DNA from: RGDT01 sp964630925 | GTDB taxonomy: Bacteria > Planctomycetota > Planctomycetia > Gemmatales > Gemmataceae | Direction: 5' to 3' | Length of the DNA: 64,000 nucleotides | Assembly (NCBI GenBank): GCA_964630925.1 | Contig: CAZVZK010000025.1 | Location: 1-64,000 of the forward strand | In this document: positions 26,411 to 34,699 of the stretch, one piece after another | How the letters are laid out: each line of letters begins with the position of its first letter | Position numbering within the stretch: position 1 is the first letter of the stretch | Notes under the pieces: model-generated | The model's database searches: none | Told to the model about the DNA's origin: nothing | Seen by the model: the letters and a program-made list of their open reading frames with translations, nothing else | Program-made: the position numbers and the translations under genes

Positions 26411-26534
26411 CTGGATTCCCTTGCCCTGGCCAGGCGAAGCCCCGAGGGGGGTGGGGGGGCACGCCGCCCTCCCCGGTTCGCATCAAGTATAGACCGGATT
26501 TCCTCCGGGGTGGTGGAAATAGCGGCCCGAAAAC

Positions 26535-27530
26535 TCAGCACAGCACGATCACCTTCCCCGCCAGCGTCCCCGCCCCACGCAGCGTGTTCTCCTCCAGCAA
26601 CGCGTGCGCCGCCGCCGTCTCCCCCAGCGGGAACGTCCTGCCGATCTGCGGCCTGAGCTTCCCCGCGGCGAGCCAGGCGTTGATGTCGTCGGCGCAGCGG
26701 CGTTGCTCCGCCACGCCGGCGTTGAACATCGCGAAGCCGTGGATGGACAGGCCCTTGACGTAGAACGGGCCGACGGGGAAGACGGGGCGGGCCGCACGCC
26801 CCGCGATCAGCACCACCCGCCCCCGCTGGGCCATCAGGTCCACCGTCCGCACAAGGTCCGGCTCGCGCTGCGTCTCGTACCAGACGTTCACCCCCTGCCC
26901 GCCCGTCGCCTCCTTGAGCGCGGCGGCGATGTCGTCCGTCCGGTAATTCAACACCCGGTCGGCGCCCCAGGACCGGCACAGGGCCGCCTTCTCCGCCGAC
27001 CCCACCGTCGTGATGACCCTCGCCCCCGCCGCCTTGGCCATCTGCACCACCATCGAGCCGACGCCGCCGGTGCCGCCGTTGACGAACACCCACTCGCCGG
27101 CCCGGAGGCCGCACTCGCGGAACAGGCCGAGGTGGGCCGTGATGCCCGTGAGGGCGGCGGCGGCGGCGGCCTGCTCGGTCACGCCGTCGGGGATCGGGTA
27201 CAGCCAATCCTCCTCCACGCACGCGTACTCCGCCGTCGTCCCCTGCCGGCCGAGCAGCCCCTGATTGCTGCCCCAGACGCGCGTGCCGACGGGGTAGCGT
27301 GGGGAAGCGGAGCCGGTGGCGGCGACGGTCCCCGCCAGGTCGCTGCCGGTGACGAACGGCCTGGGCAGCGGCATCGCCACCGTGCCGGCACGGACGTACA
27401 GGTCGATGGGGTTCAGGCCGGCGGCGGCGACGCGTACGAGCGCCTGGCCGGGGGCCGGGGTGGGGGTGGGCAATTCGCCGACCTTGATGAGGTCGGCGCT
27501 GCCGGTGATGTCGATGTAGGCGGCGCGCAT
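26535..27530 (-). CDS. Zinc-independent quinone oxidoreductase (MDR family)
   Basis: A 331-residue NADPH:quinone reductase-like enzyme. The N-terminal GroES-like half contains AAGLNPIDLYVRAG. The Rossmann part contains GEWVFVNGGTGGVGSMVVQMAKA, the AxxGxxG-type NADPH-binding loop, followed by GADRVLNYRTDD. The structural-zinc Cys cluster of alcohol dehydrogenases is absent, which places it with the quinone oxidoreductase group. The substrate is unknown. The gene is divergent from the phenylalanine hydroxylase gene, with about 100 bases between. Confidence 0.88.
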   Translation of the reverse strand: MRAAYIDITGSADLIKVGELPTPTPAPGQALVRVAAAGLNPIDLYVRAGTVAMPLPRPFVTGSDLAGTVAATGSASPRYPVGTRVWGSNQGLLGRQGTTAEYACVEEDWLYPIPDGVTEQAAAAAALTGITAHLGLFRECGLRAGEWVFVNGGTGGVGSMVVQMAKAAGARVITTVGSAEKAALCRSWGADRVLNYRTDDIAAALKEATGGQGVNVWYETQREPDLVRTVDLMAQRGRVVLIAGRAARPVFPVGPFYVKGLSIHGFAMFNAGVAEQRRCADDINAWLAAGKLRPQIGRTFPLGETAAAHALLEENTLRGAGTLAGKVIVLC

Positions 27531-27632
27531 GGGGTGTGCCTCCCTCCGGGGCGTTGGCTACGTCATCCGCAGGGGATAAGATAGGGAATACCGTCCCCTG
27601 TGCTGCCTTCCTCTCCCACGGGAGCGCGACTG

Positions 27633-28529
27633 ATGAATGAGGCGACGAAACTTGTCGAGTACGGGGCGGAGATCGACGCCCGGCTCATGGTGGCGCCCGA
27701 GGACACCACGGAGCTGATCCTCGAACCGGGCCACCCCGGCGAGAACGACCCGGAGTACATCGGGCGCCGCAAATTCCTGTTCGACCTGACACGCCGGCAC
27801 CGGCTGGAGCGTCTGGGGCCGCCCCTCGTCGAATACACGCCGGAGGAGACACGCATCTGGCGCGAGGTCAGCCCGCAGCTCGACGCCCTGCACGTCAAGC
27901 ACGCCTGCTCGATCTACCTGAAGGCCAAGCGCACGCTGGCCATCACCGCCGACGAGATCCCCCAGCTCCGGCTCCTCAGCGAGCGCGTCAACCGTGAGAC
28001 GCGGATGCACCTCGTCCCCGCCGAGGGCGCCCTGCCCTACCGCACCTTCTACGAGTACATCGCCGAGCGCGGCTTCCCGGTGACGCAGTTCATCCGCCAC
28101 GGCTCGCACCCCGAGTTCACGCCCGAGCCGGACATGATCCACGACTGCCTCGGCCACGTCCCCCCGCTCATGAACCAGGACTACGCCGAGCTGCTCACGC
28201 TGATCGGCAAGGCCGTGGCCACGGCGACGCGTGGCGACCACGTGCTGATGTTGAAGCGGTTCAGCTGGTTCAGTATCGAGTTCGGGCTGATGGAGGAGCA
28301 GGGCGAGGTGAAGATCTTCGGGGCCGGCATCCTGTCGTCCACCGGCGAGATCCCGTACTCGCTCACGTCGCCGGAGGTAACGCGCCGCCCGTTCGTGACG
28401 GACAAGGTGATCGCGACCGACTACGACCCGTCGAAGATGCAGGTGGACCTGTTCATCGCGCCGTCGTTCCCCTTCCTGCGGCAGGAGCTGGAGGCGCTGG
28501 TGAGACGCCTCGGCATCCCCGTCCTGTAG
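27633..28529 (+). CDS. phhA: Phenylalanine 4-monooxygenase (aromatic amino acid hydroxylase)
   Basis: A 298-residue non-haem iron, pterin-dependent hydroxylase converting phenylalanine to tyrosine. Iron ligands are His170 and His175 (PDMIHDCLGHVPPL) and Glu216 (FSIEFGL). Flanking family blocks HPEFTPEPD and FSWFSIEFGL are intact. The length fits bacterial single-domain enzymes (260-300), with no ACT regulatory domain. ATG 27633 is preferred to 27600. The usual pterin recycling partner (PhhB) is not in the window. With the HPPD gene 416 bases downstream it forms a phenylalanine/tyrosine catabolic set. A tyrosine-specific hydroxylase cannot be excluded, but the prokaryotic type favours Phe. Confidence 0.9.
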   Translation: MNEATKLVEYGAEIDARLMVAPEDTTELILEPGHPGENDPEYIGRRKFLFDLTRRHRLERLGPPLVEYTPEETRIWREVSPQLDALHVKHACSIYLKAKRTLAITADEIPQLRLLSERVNRETRMHLVPAEGALPYRTFYEYIAERGFPVTQFIRHGSHPEFTPEPDMIHDCLGHVPPLMNQDYAELLTLIGKAVATATRGDHVLMLKRFSWFSIEFGLMEEQGEVKIFGAGILSSTGEIPYSLTSPEVTRRPFVTDKVIATDYDPSKMQVDLFIAPSFPFLRQELEALVRRLGIPVL

Positions 28530-28544
28530 AATGGAGGGTGGAGG

Positions 28545-28940
28545 ATGGCACTCATCCCGCCGGTCGTCCGTCATGTTATCCTGTGCGACGACGTCCAGCA
28601 GACGCCAACGGGTAAGCACAACGTGATGGGCTTCTGCACGTCCATCCGCTCCGAGGCCGAGCCGCCGTACCCGCACCGGCATCCGCTGCTCTGCGTCTAC
28701 GTCCTGATGACGAACGGCAGAGGCACCGGGTCGTCCCGGTTCGTGATCCGGGACGCGACGAGCGAGGAGGAGATCGCCAGGACGCCGTCCCGCCCACTCA
28801 ACTTCCCGCGCGACCCCTTGCAGATCCACGGCGTGGCGCATCGGATCCTGGATTGCCCCTTCCCCGAACCGGGGTTGTACTATGTGGAATTCGAGGTCGA
28901 TGGCGTCGTGATCGCATCCGAGCCCTTGTTACTCAGGTGA
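28545..28940 (+). CDS. Small beta-sandwich protein (DUF6941-like)
   Basis: A 131-residue soluble protein. The opening VVRHVILCDDVQQTPTGKHN and VMGFCTSI, the middle RFVIRDATSEEEIARTP, and the closing GLYYVEFEVDGVVIASEPLLL give the pattern of short proteins annotated as DUF6941: two beta sheets and a final strand pair. No catalytic residues are seen. It is placed between the phenylalanine hydroxylase gene (15-base gap) and the HPPD gene (4-base gap), so it is in the same operon. A direct role in aromatic catabolism is not implied by its sequence. Confidence 0.5.
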   Translation: MALIPPVVRHVILCDDVQQTPTGKHNVMGFCTSIRSEAEPPYPHRHPLLCVYVLMTNGRGTGSSRFVIRDATSEEEIARTPSRPLNFPRDPLQIHGVAHRILDCPFPEPGLYYVEFEVDGVVIASEPLLLR

Positions 28941-28944
28941 CGCA

Positions 28945-30177
28945 ATGCGCGAAGAAGGGGACTTCATTTACATCGGCCCCGGCGAGGCGATTTGCCCGCA
29001 GGAAGGGAAGACCATCGTCATGGAGGATGTGGCCATCACCGATCCCGAAGAGCTGAAACGCGGGAAGGCCGAGCGGCGCGACCCTCTCGGCCTGCGCAAG
29101 ATCGACCACGTCCGATTCTTCGTCGGCAACGCCCGGCAGTCGGCGTACTTCTACCGCAACGCCTTCGGCTTCGACGTGATCGCCTACGCCGGCCTGGAGA
29201 CGCGGCACAAGCACGAGGCCGGCTACGTCCTCCGCCAGGGGCAGATCACGTTCGTCCTCAACTCGCCGCTCGGCTGGAACCACCCCGAGGCGTACCGCCT
29301 CATGCAGCACGGCGACGGCGTCATGGACATCGCCATCGACGTGGACAACGTCAAGAAGGCGTACAACACCGCCGTCGAGCGTGGCGCCGTCGGCGTCGTC
29401 GGGCCCACCACGCTCACCGACGACCACGGCGCCTACCACTTCGCCACCATCCGCGCCTACGGCGACACGACGCACACGTTCGTGAACCGCGACGGGTACA
29501 ACGGCATCTTCGCCCCCGGCTACCAGCCCATCGCCCCGGAGCGCTACAGCCCGCAGACGTTCAAGCCGTGTGGCCTGTCGGCCATCGACCACATCGTCGG
29601 CAACGTCGAGCTGGGCAAGATGGACGAGTGGGTCACTTTCTACAAGAAGGTCATGGGCTTCGAGCAGCTCGTCAGCTTCGACGACAAGGACATCAGCACC
29701 GAGTACTCCGCCCTGATGTCCAAGGTGGTGCAGAACGGCACCGGACGCATCAAGTTCCCCATCAACGAGCCGGCGACGGCCAAGCGGCGCTCGCAGATCG
29801 AGGAGTACCTGCAGTTCTACAACGGCCCCGGCGTGCAGCACATCGCCATGATCACCGGCGACATCATCGCCTCCGTCAAGGCGATGCGCGACAACGACGT
29901 CTCCTTCCTGCGCGTGCCGCAGGCCTACTACGACGCCCTCCCCGCACGCGTCGGCCCGATCAAGGAGGACCTGGCCGCCCTCGCCGAGCTGGGCATCCTC
30001 GTCGACAAGGACGACGAGGGGTACATGCTGCAGATCTTCACCAAGCCGGTGGCGGACCGCCCGACGCTGTTCTTCGAGATCATCCAGCGGCACGGCTCGC
30101 GCAGCTTCGGCAAGGGCAACTTCAAGGCGCTGTTCGAGGCCATCGAACGCGAGCAGGAGACGCGGGGGACGCTGTGA
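28945..30177 (+). CDS. hppD: 4-hydroxyphenylpyruvate dioxygenase
   Basis: A 410-residue Fe(II) dioxygenase converting 4-hydroxyphenylpyruvate to homogentisate. Two vicinal-oxygen-chelate halves are visible (LRKIDHVRFFVGNARQSAYFY and LSAIDHIVGNVELGKM). The facial triad is His216, His299 (GVQHIAMIT) and Glu378 (LFFEIIQRHG), and the C-terminal GFGKGNF-like loop reads SFGKGNFKALFEAIE. Length and motif order fit animal/plant-type HPPD (380-440). Homogentisate dioxygenase is not in the window, so the product may be degraded elsewhere or feed pyomelanin. It starts 4 bases after the DUF6941-like gene. Confidence 0.95.
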   Translation: MREEGDFIYIGPGEAICPQEGKTIVMEDVAITDPEELKRGKAERRDPLGLRKIDHVRFFVGNARQSAYFYRNAFGFDVIAYAGLETRHKHEAGYVLRQGQITFVLNSPLGWNHPEAYRLMQHGDGVMDIAIDVDNVKKAYNTAVERGAVGVVGPTTLTDDHGAYHFATIRAYGDTTHTFVNRDGYNGIFAPGYQPIAPERYSPQTFKPCGLSAIDHIVGNVELGKMDEWVTFYKKVMGFEQLVSFDDKDISTEYSALMSKVVQNGTGRIKFPINEPATAKRRSQIEEYLQFYNGPGVQHIAMITGDIIASVKAMRDNDVSFLRVPQAYYDALPARVGPIKEDLAALAELGILVDKDDEGYMLQIFTKPVADRPTLFFEIIQRHGSRSFGKGNFKALFEAIEREQETRGTL

Positions 30178-30178
30178 C

Positions 30179-30589
30179 ATGAACGGCCGCGGCGAGGGCG
30201 AGCCGGAATACGCCGGTCACGTCGAGGGCGTGCGCCGGCTCGACCCCACGTTGGCCGACGAGGTGGCTTTGTTCACAGGGATCACCGGCGTCCTGGCGTG
30301 GATGAAGTCCACGGGCCGCGCGGGCGCGCCTGTGGACATCGTCGGGCAGGACGAGTTCCATTACGACTTCCTGATCGAGCTGGAGCGGGGCGGACGCTGG
30401 ATCGCGTTCGGGGTCACCTGAGTGGGCGAGCTGACGGCGGTCGCCGTCTGGCCCGCGAAGCCCTCGCCGGACGAGCTGCTCCGCCACCGCGAAGGGTACG
30501 GCTGGCGTCCCACGTACACGCCGCTCCAGACGGGGCCGGCGATCCTCGGCCACGCCGCGTGTCGGGTCGGTGAGCCCGCCTGCAAGTGA
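30179..30589 (+). pseudogene. Small gene split by an in-frame TGA
   Basis: ATG 30179 lies one base after the HPPD stop. It opens an 80-codon frame ending in ERGGRWIAFGVT and TGA at 30419-30421. The same frame continues at once with GTG (VGELTAVAVWPAKPSPDELL...) for 55 codons to 30589. Both halves look like one continuous alpha/beta protein: FLIELERGGRWIAFGVT leads directly into a matching strand. Three readings are possible: a nonsense mutation, a sequencing error, or a short functional protein with the remainder dead. Sec-type recoding is unlikely without a visible hairpin. No family is recognised. Confidence 0.4.
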
Positions 30590-30622
30590 CGCTGTCCTTC
30601 GTAGTGCCCACGGAGTACACGC

Positions 30623-31735
30623 ATGGACACGCCCGGAGCGGAGCCGACGCTGACCGTGGCCGTCCTCGGCGACGGCGAGGCACCTGTGCAGCAACTGGTA
30701 CGCCACCTCGCCGGGCGCGTCCGGGCGGCGTGGGGGCACTCCGCCGCCTCCTTCGTTCACCCGTGGCTGGAGTCGCCCGCCTCGTGGCGGCCTTACCTCC
30801 CGTGCTGGGCCATGCTGCGGGTGCCGGCCCGGTTACTCGCCATGCCGGCCCTGACCGCCCACCCCGCCAACATCCGCGAGACCGCCTGGCACCTCGGCCA
30901 GGCCGACGCCGCCCTCCTGGTCGTGAACGCCGAGGCGCCGCCGGCCTTCCTCCGTGAGCTGTTGCTGCTGGCGGCCCACTCCGGGCAGGGTCGGGCCGTC
31001 GTCTTCCTCGACACGTCCAGGGCGGTGGACGACAGGGCGGACCCGGCCGAGCGCGAGATCCGGCTCGCGATGATGCTCGCGGGCCTGCCGGGTGACGACG
31101 TGACGGTGATCCGCGGAGCAGTCCGCGACGAGGCCGCCCTCGACGCGACGCTGCGGGCCATCGAGTCCGACCTGCCGACGCCGGCGTGGGATGCTACGTC
31201 CCCGCTGCGGCTCATCATCCGCTCGGCGGGGGCGGACGGCAGCCGGGGCCGGATCACTTCAGGGCGGATCACCAGGGGGCAGGCGGTCCGGGTGTTCAAC
31301 GGGGGGTGGATTAGGAACCTCCGCGTCAAGGAGATCCGCCGGTTCGGCCAGACGCTCGACGAGGCCGTGGCCGGGCAGAACGTCGCGGTGAGGCTGTCGG
31401 CGTCCGACGGCAGGCCGGTGGGTGCCGGGGCCGTCCTCGTGCCGGTGGGCACGGGGAAGGTGGCGTCCTCGTTCGAGGGGAGGGTGACGCTCTTCCGGGC
31501 GGAGGACGGCGGGCGGCGCAAGTTCGTGATGTCCGGATTCAAGCCGGCAGTGTGGCTGCCGGCGACGCAGCGGAAGGCGGCCATCGAGGTGCTGGGCCGG
31601 CCGCACGGCAGGCCGGGCGAGACGTTCCCGGCGCGGGTGACGTTCGGGGGCGGGCGGGCCGAGGTGGTGGAGTCGGGCGAGGCGTTCGTCCTCCGCCACG
31701 ATAAACGTATCATCGGGCATGGTGTCGTCGATTGA
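30623..31735 (+). CDS. EF-Tu-derived pseudoGTPase, copy 1
   Basis: A 370-residue protein that follows translation elongation factor EF-Tu from end to end but lacks GTP-binding motifs. Matches to EF-Tu: VVFLDTSRAVDD (EF-Tu VFLNKCDMVDD), AGLPGDDVTVIRGAV (YDFPGDDTPIVRGSAL), GRITSGRITRGQ (GTVVTGRVERG), LDEAVAGQNVAV (LDEGRAGENVGV), EDGGRRKFVMSGFKPAVWL (DEGGRHTPFFKGYRPQFYF) and the C-terminal RIIGHGVVD (RTVGAGVV). The P-loop GHVDHGKT is replaced by GDGEAPVQ (16-23), NKCD by DTSR (130-133), and DCPGH is not found. Barrel domains 2 and 3 are thus kept and the G domain is degenerate. A tandem paralogue follows 25 bases later. Confidence 0.75.
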   Translation: MDTPGAEPTLTVAVLGDGEAPVQQLVRHLAGRVRAAWGHSAASFVHPWLESPASWRPYLPCWAMLRVPARLLAMPALTAHPANIRETAWHLGQADAALLVVNAEAPPAFLRELLLLAAHSGQGRAVVFLDTSRAVDDRADPAEREIRLAMMLAGLPGDDVTVIRGAVRDEAALDATLRAIESDLPTPAWDATSPLRLIIRSAGADGSRGRITSGRITRGQAVRVFNGGWIRNLRVKEIRRFGQTLDEAVAGQNVAVRLSASDGRPVGAGAVLVPVGTGKVASSFEGRVTLFRAEDGGRRKFVMSGFKPAVWLPATQRKAAIEVLGRPHGRPGETFPARVTFGGGRAEVVESGEAFVLRHDKRIIGHGVVD

Positions 31736-31760
31736 CGGCTCCGGCGGCGGAGGCCCACTC

Positions 31761-32912
31761 ATGGACACGCCGGGTACGGAGCCGATCCTCACCGTCGCCG
31801 TGGCCGGCGACACGGACGCCCCCGTGCATGGCCTCGCCCGCGCCATCGCCCGCCGCGTGAAGGAGCGCCACGGCGCGGGGGCGGTGCCGTACCTGCACCC
31901 GCAACTGGAGGGCACCTCGGACCACCTACCATACAGCCCGTGGTGGGCGCTGCTGCGCCAGCCGACACACCTCGTCGGCCTCGCGGCGATGGCCGGCAAC
32001 GGCTACAACCTGCACGACATCGCCTGGGGCCTGCACCAGACCGACGCCGTCCTCCTCGCCGTCGCCGCCTCGCGCGAGCGGGCGGAGATGCGCGCCAGAC
32101 TGGGCCTGCACCACAAGCTGATGTCGGTGCGTGACCTGATGCTCCTCGCGGCCCACCGGGGCCTGGACGGCGTCATCGTCTTCCTCGACACCTCGGGCTG
32201 CACGGCCGAGCGCGGCGACGAGGCCGAACGCGAATTACGCCTGACGTTGATGCTCGCCGGCCTGCCCGGCGACGACCTGACCGTCATCCGCGGCACGGTG
32301 GACGATCCACGCTCCATCGACCAGACGCTGGACGCCATCGCACGCGATTTCCGCATGCCAGCGTGGGACGCCGAGGGGCCGCTGCGGATGGTGGTGCGTG
32401 CCGCCGGCCCTGACGGGGGACGCGGGCGGATCACGTCGGGCCGGCTGGTACGCGGGCAGAAGGTGACGCGCACGCAAGACGGCATGCGGCGGGAGGTCCG
32501 CGTTCTGGACATCCGGCGGTTCGGGCACCCGCTCGACGAGGCCGCCGCCGGGCAGAATGTGGCCGTCGCGCTGGAGGAGGTGGAAAACGAAGCGTTGGAC
32601 AGGGGGGCGGTGATCGCCGACATGGAGGGGGTGAAGCTCGCCACGTCGTTCCGCGCCCGCGTAACTTTCTTCCGCACCGAGGACGGCGGGCGCAGCCGCT
32701 ACGTCATGTCCGGCTTCGTGCCGAGCTTCCTGCTGCCGTCGGTGCAACGGAAGGCCCGCATCGAGCTGCTGGACCGCGAACGTGCCTTCCCCGGCGAGAC
32801 GTTCCCCGTCCGTGCCACGTTCCCCGACGGGCGGGCGGAATACGTCAGCCCCGGCGACCTGTTCGTCCTCCGCCGCGACGGGCGCATCATCGGCAACGGC
32901 GTCGTCGAATGA
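31761..32912 (+). CDS. EF-Tu-derived pseudoGTPase, copy 2
   Basis: A 383-residue tandem paralogue of the preceding gene, with the same opening MDTPG-EP and the same EF-Tu landmarks: IVFLDTSG (141-146), AGLPGDDLTVIRG (about 166-178), GRITSGRLVRGQ, LDEAAAGQNVAVAL, TEDGGRSRYVMSGFVPSFLL and the end GRIIGNGVVE. The P-loop equivalent reads GDTDAPVH (16-23) and the NKxD equivalent reads DTSG, so GTP binding is not expected. It differs by a 13-residue insertion near 105-120. ATG 31761 is chosen by alignment with copy 1; an upstream ATG at 31719 overlaps its end. A bidirectional terminator follows at 32943. Confidence 0.75.
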   Translation: MDTPGTEPILTVAVAGDTDAPVHGLARAIARRVKERHGAGAVPYLHPQLEGTSDHLPYSPWWALLRQPTHLVGLAAMAGNGYNLHDIAWGLHQTDAVLLAVAASRERAEMRARLGLHHKLMSVRDLMLLAAHRGLDGVIVFLDTSGCTAERGDEAERELRLTLMLAGLPGDDLTVIRGTVDDPRSIDQTLDAIARDFRMPAWDAEGPLRMVVRAAGPDGGRGRITSGRLVRGQKVTRTQDGMRREVRVLDIRRFGHPLDEAAAGQNVAVALEEVENEALDRGAVIADMEGVKLATSFRARVTFFRTEDGGRSRYVMSGFVPSFLLPSVQRKARIELLDRERAFPGETFPVRATFPDGRAEYVSPGDLFVLRRDGRIIGNGVVE

Positions 32913-32942
32913 CGCGGTGAGCCGAAATGAAGAAATGAAAAT

Positions 32943-32971
32943 GCCTCCGGGCCCTTGGTGGGCCCGGAGGC
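32943..32971. terminator. Bidirectional hairpin terminator
   Basis: A perfect 12-base stem GCCTCCGGGCCC / GGGCCCGGAGGC with a 5-base loop lies between the convergent pseudoGTPase and CARDB genes. An A-run (GAAATGAAAATG) precedes it, giving a U-tract for minus-strand transcription. Confidence 0.8.
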
Positions 32972-32990
32972 GGAGGCCTCGACGGCTGCG

Positions 32991-33416
32991 TCAGTCGGCG
33001 ACCTTGACGCGGGTGTTGTTGCCCTGGTTGGACTCGCGGACGCGGTTGCCGAAGTCCACGACGGCGACGATGCGGGTGCCGTCACGGTTGGATCTCACGC
33101 CGGGGGTCTCGATCTTGATGCGGCGGTCGGCGCCGGCCCTCAGGGCGGGCACCTGGGCCGTGAAGATCCTGGGCGGCTTGCCCGGCGCGGTCACCGTCAC
33201 CCGCAGCACGCACGGGCCGGCGTCGCCCCGGCCGTCGTTGCTCACCCTCACCTTGACGCTGTCGCGGCCGTCGTCGATGTCCTTGATGGTCAGGTCGGGC
33301 AACTTGACGCGGTCGGGCGGGACGGGGCGGCCGGGGCGGCCGGGGCGGCCAGGGTTGTCCTGGGCGTGGGCGGTGAATGCGAAGACGCACAGGGCGATCA
33401 TGGTCGAGCGGAACAT
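32991..33416 (-). CDS. Secreted CARDB-domain protein
   Basis: A 141-residue exported protein. The signal peptide is MFRSTMIALCVFAFTAHAQ. A Pro/Gly/Arg linker (GRPGRPGRPVPPD) leads to one CARDB-type beta-sandwich: LPDLTIKDIDDG, VRVSNDGRGDAGPCVLRV and VVDFGNRVRESNQGNNT. The last segment is the usual hallmark of the fold (V-D-x3-V-x-E-x2-E/G-N-N). CARDB domains are adhesion-like modules of cell-surface proteins. It is isolated, convergent with the pseudoGTPase pair and upstream of no obvious partner. Confidence 0.75.
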   Translation of the reverse strand: MFRSTMIALCVFAFTAHAQDNPGRPGRPGRPVPPDRVKLPDLTIKDIDDGRDSVKVRVSNDGRGDAGPCVLRVTVTAPGKPPRIFTAQVPALRAGADRRIKIETPGVRSNRDGTRIVAVVDFGNRVRESNQGNNTRVKVAD

Positions 33417-33521
33417 GGCTATCGTAACCTCGTCGGGCTGATCTCGGTTCTCACGCCATCTCGTTCTGGCGTGGGCCGGGGCCGTGACAAGGTCCGGGCG
33501 ATTCTCTCGACAAGGCGCGGC

Positions 33522-34538
33522 TCACTCCAGCCCCAGCGTCTCCGCGAAGCCGTACATGCGGTTGAAGTTCTGTACCGCCACGCCCGACGCCCCGCGGATG
33601 AGGTTGTCCTCCGCCGCCAGGACGACAATCCGCCCACGCACCACGCGCACGGCCACGTCCAGGTAGTTCGTCCCCGACGTGTGCTTCGTCGCCGGCAGAT
33701 GAGTGACGACGCGGACGAACGGCGCCTTGGCGTAATACTCCCGGTACAGGTCGAGCAACTGCCCCTCGGTGATTGGGCGGCGCGGCGTGGCGTAGACCGT
33801 GCTGAAAATACCGCGGTCCATCGGCACGAGGTGCGGCGTGAAGATCACCTCGACGGCCTCGCCCGCGATGTCACTCAGCGCCTGCTCGATCTCCGGCGTG
33901 TGCCGGTGCGTGCCGACGCCGTAGGCCGACAGGCTCTCGTTGCACTCGGGGAAGTGCGTGTTCAGCTTCGGCGTCCGCCCCGCGCCGCTCACGCCCGACT
34001 TCGCATCGACGATGATCGTCCGCGTTTCGATGAGCTGGCCCGCCGCCAGCGGGGCGAGGCCGAGGATGGCCGTCTGCGGGTAGCATCCGGGGTTGGCGAC
34101 GAGCTGGGCGGAGGGGATGTCGTCGCCGTACACCTCGGGCAAGCCGTACACCGCCTGGGCGAGGTTGGCGAGGTCCTCGTGGCTCTCGCCGTACCACTGG
34201 GCGTAGACGTTCGGGTCGCGCAATCGGTAGTCGGCGCTGAGGTCGACGACGCGCACGCCGCGGTCGAGCAGGCGCGGCAGGGTGGACATCGACGCGCCGT
34301 GGGGCAGGCAGCCGAAGACGCACTGCACGCCGCGCGCGATCAGGCGGTCGGCGTCGAACGGCTCCAGGCGGAGGGCCGTGCGGCCGACGAGGGAGGGGTG
34401 CGACTCGTCGAGGCGGCCCGTCTCCTGGCGTGACGTGACGGCGACGACCTCCGCGTGCGGGTGGCGCAGGAGGATACGCATCAGCTCCAGCGCCGTGTAG
34501 CCGGTGCCGCCCAGGATGGCGATCTTGACCTTGTGCAT
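33522..34538 (-). CDS. argC: N-acetyl-gamma-glutamyl-phosphate reductase
   Basis: A 338-residue enzyme of the arginine pathway, reducing N-acetyl-glutamyl phosphate to the semialdehyde with NADPH. The NADPH loop is GGTGYTALELMRILLRHP (residues 10-27). The catalytic Cys152 is in VANPGCYPQTA. Further blocks are KSGVSGAGRTPK, and the substrate-binding His in ECNESLSAYGVGTHRHTPEIEQ. ATG 34538 is chosen because the 39 residues before it read through the dispersed repeat (SAPSGASAAL). No other arg gene lies nearby. Confidence 0.95.
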   Translation of the reverse strand: MHKVKIAILGGTGYTALELMRILLRHPHAEVVAVTSRQETGRLDESHPSLVGRTALRLEPFDADRLIARGVQCVFGCLPHGASMSTLPRLLDRGVRVVDLSADYRLRDPNVYAQWYGESHEDLANLAQAVYGLPEVYGDDIPSAQLVANPGCYPQTAILGLAPLAAGQLIETRTIIVDAKSGVSGAGRTPKLNTHFPECNESLSAYGVGTHRHTPEIEQALSDIAGEAVEVIFTPHLVPMDRGIFSTVYATPRRPITEGQLLDLYREYYAKAPFVRVVTHLPATKHTSGTNYLDVAVRVVRGRIVVLAAEDNLIRGASGVAVQNFNRMYGFAETLGLE

Positions 34539-34559
34539 CTCGAAATCCGCTGTCGCTTT

Positions 34560-34640
34560 ACTCGGGGCGCTGACGCGCCAGAAAGCGAGAGCCGCTGACG
34601 CTCCACTCGGGGCGCTCAAGCAACCCCGCTCGCCAGATCC
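34560..34640 (-). repeat. Dispersed intergenic repeat, copy B (inverted)
   Basis: Positions 34593-34632 match the reverse complement of 8116-8155 at 38 of 40 bases. The flank 34560-34592 continues the relationship with the bases after 8155, with more mismatches. It lies between argC and the amidase gene, and its bases produce the spurious APSGASAA-type extension of the argC frame. Confidence 0.7.
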
Positions 34641-34699
34641 GCTCACGCTCCACACAATGTACTCTCACCGCCCCCCACGGACCAAGAGTCGCACCCACG

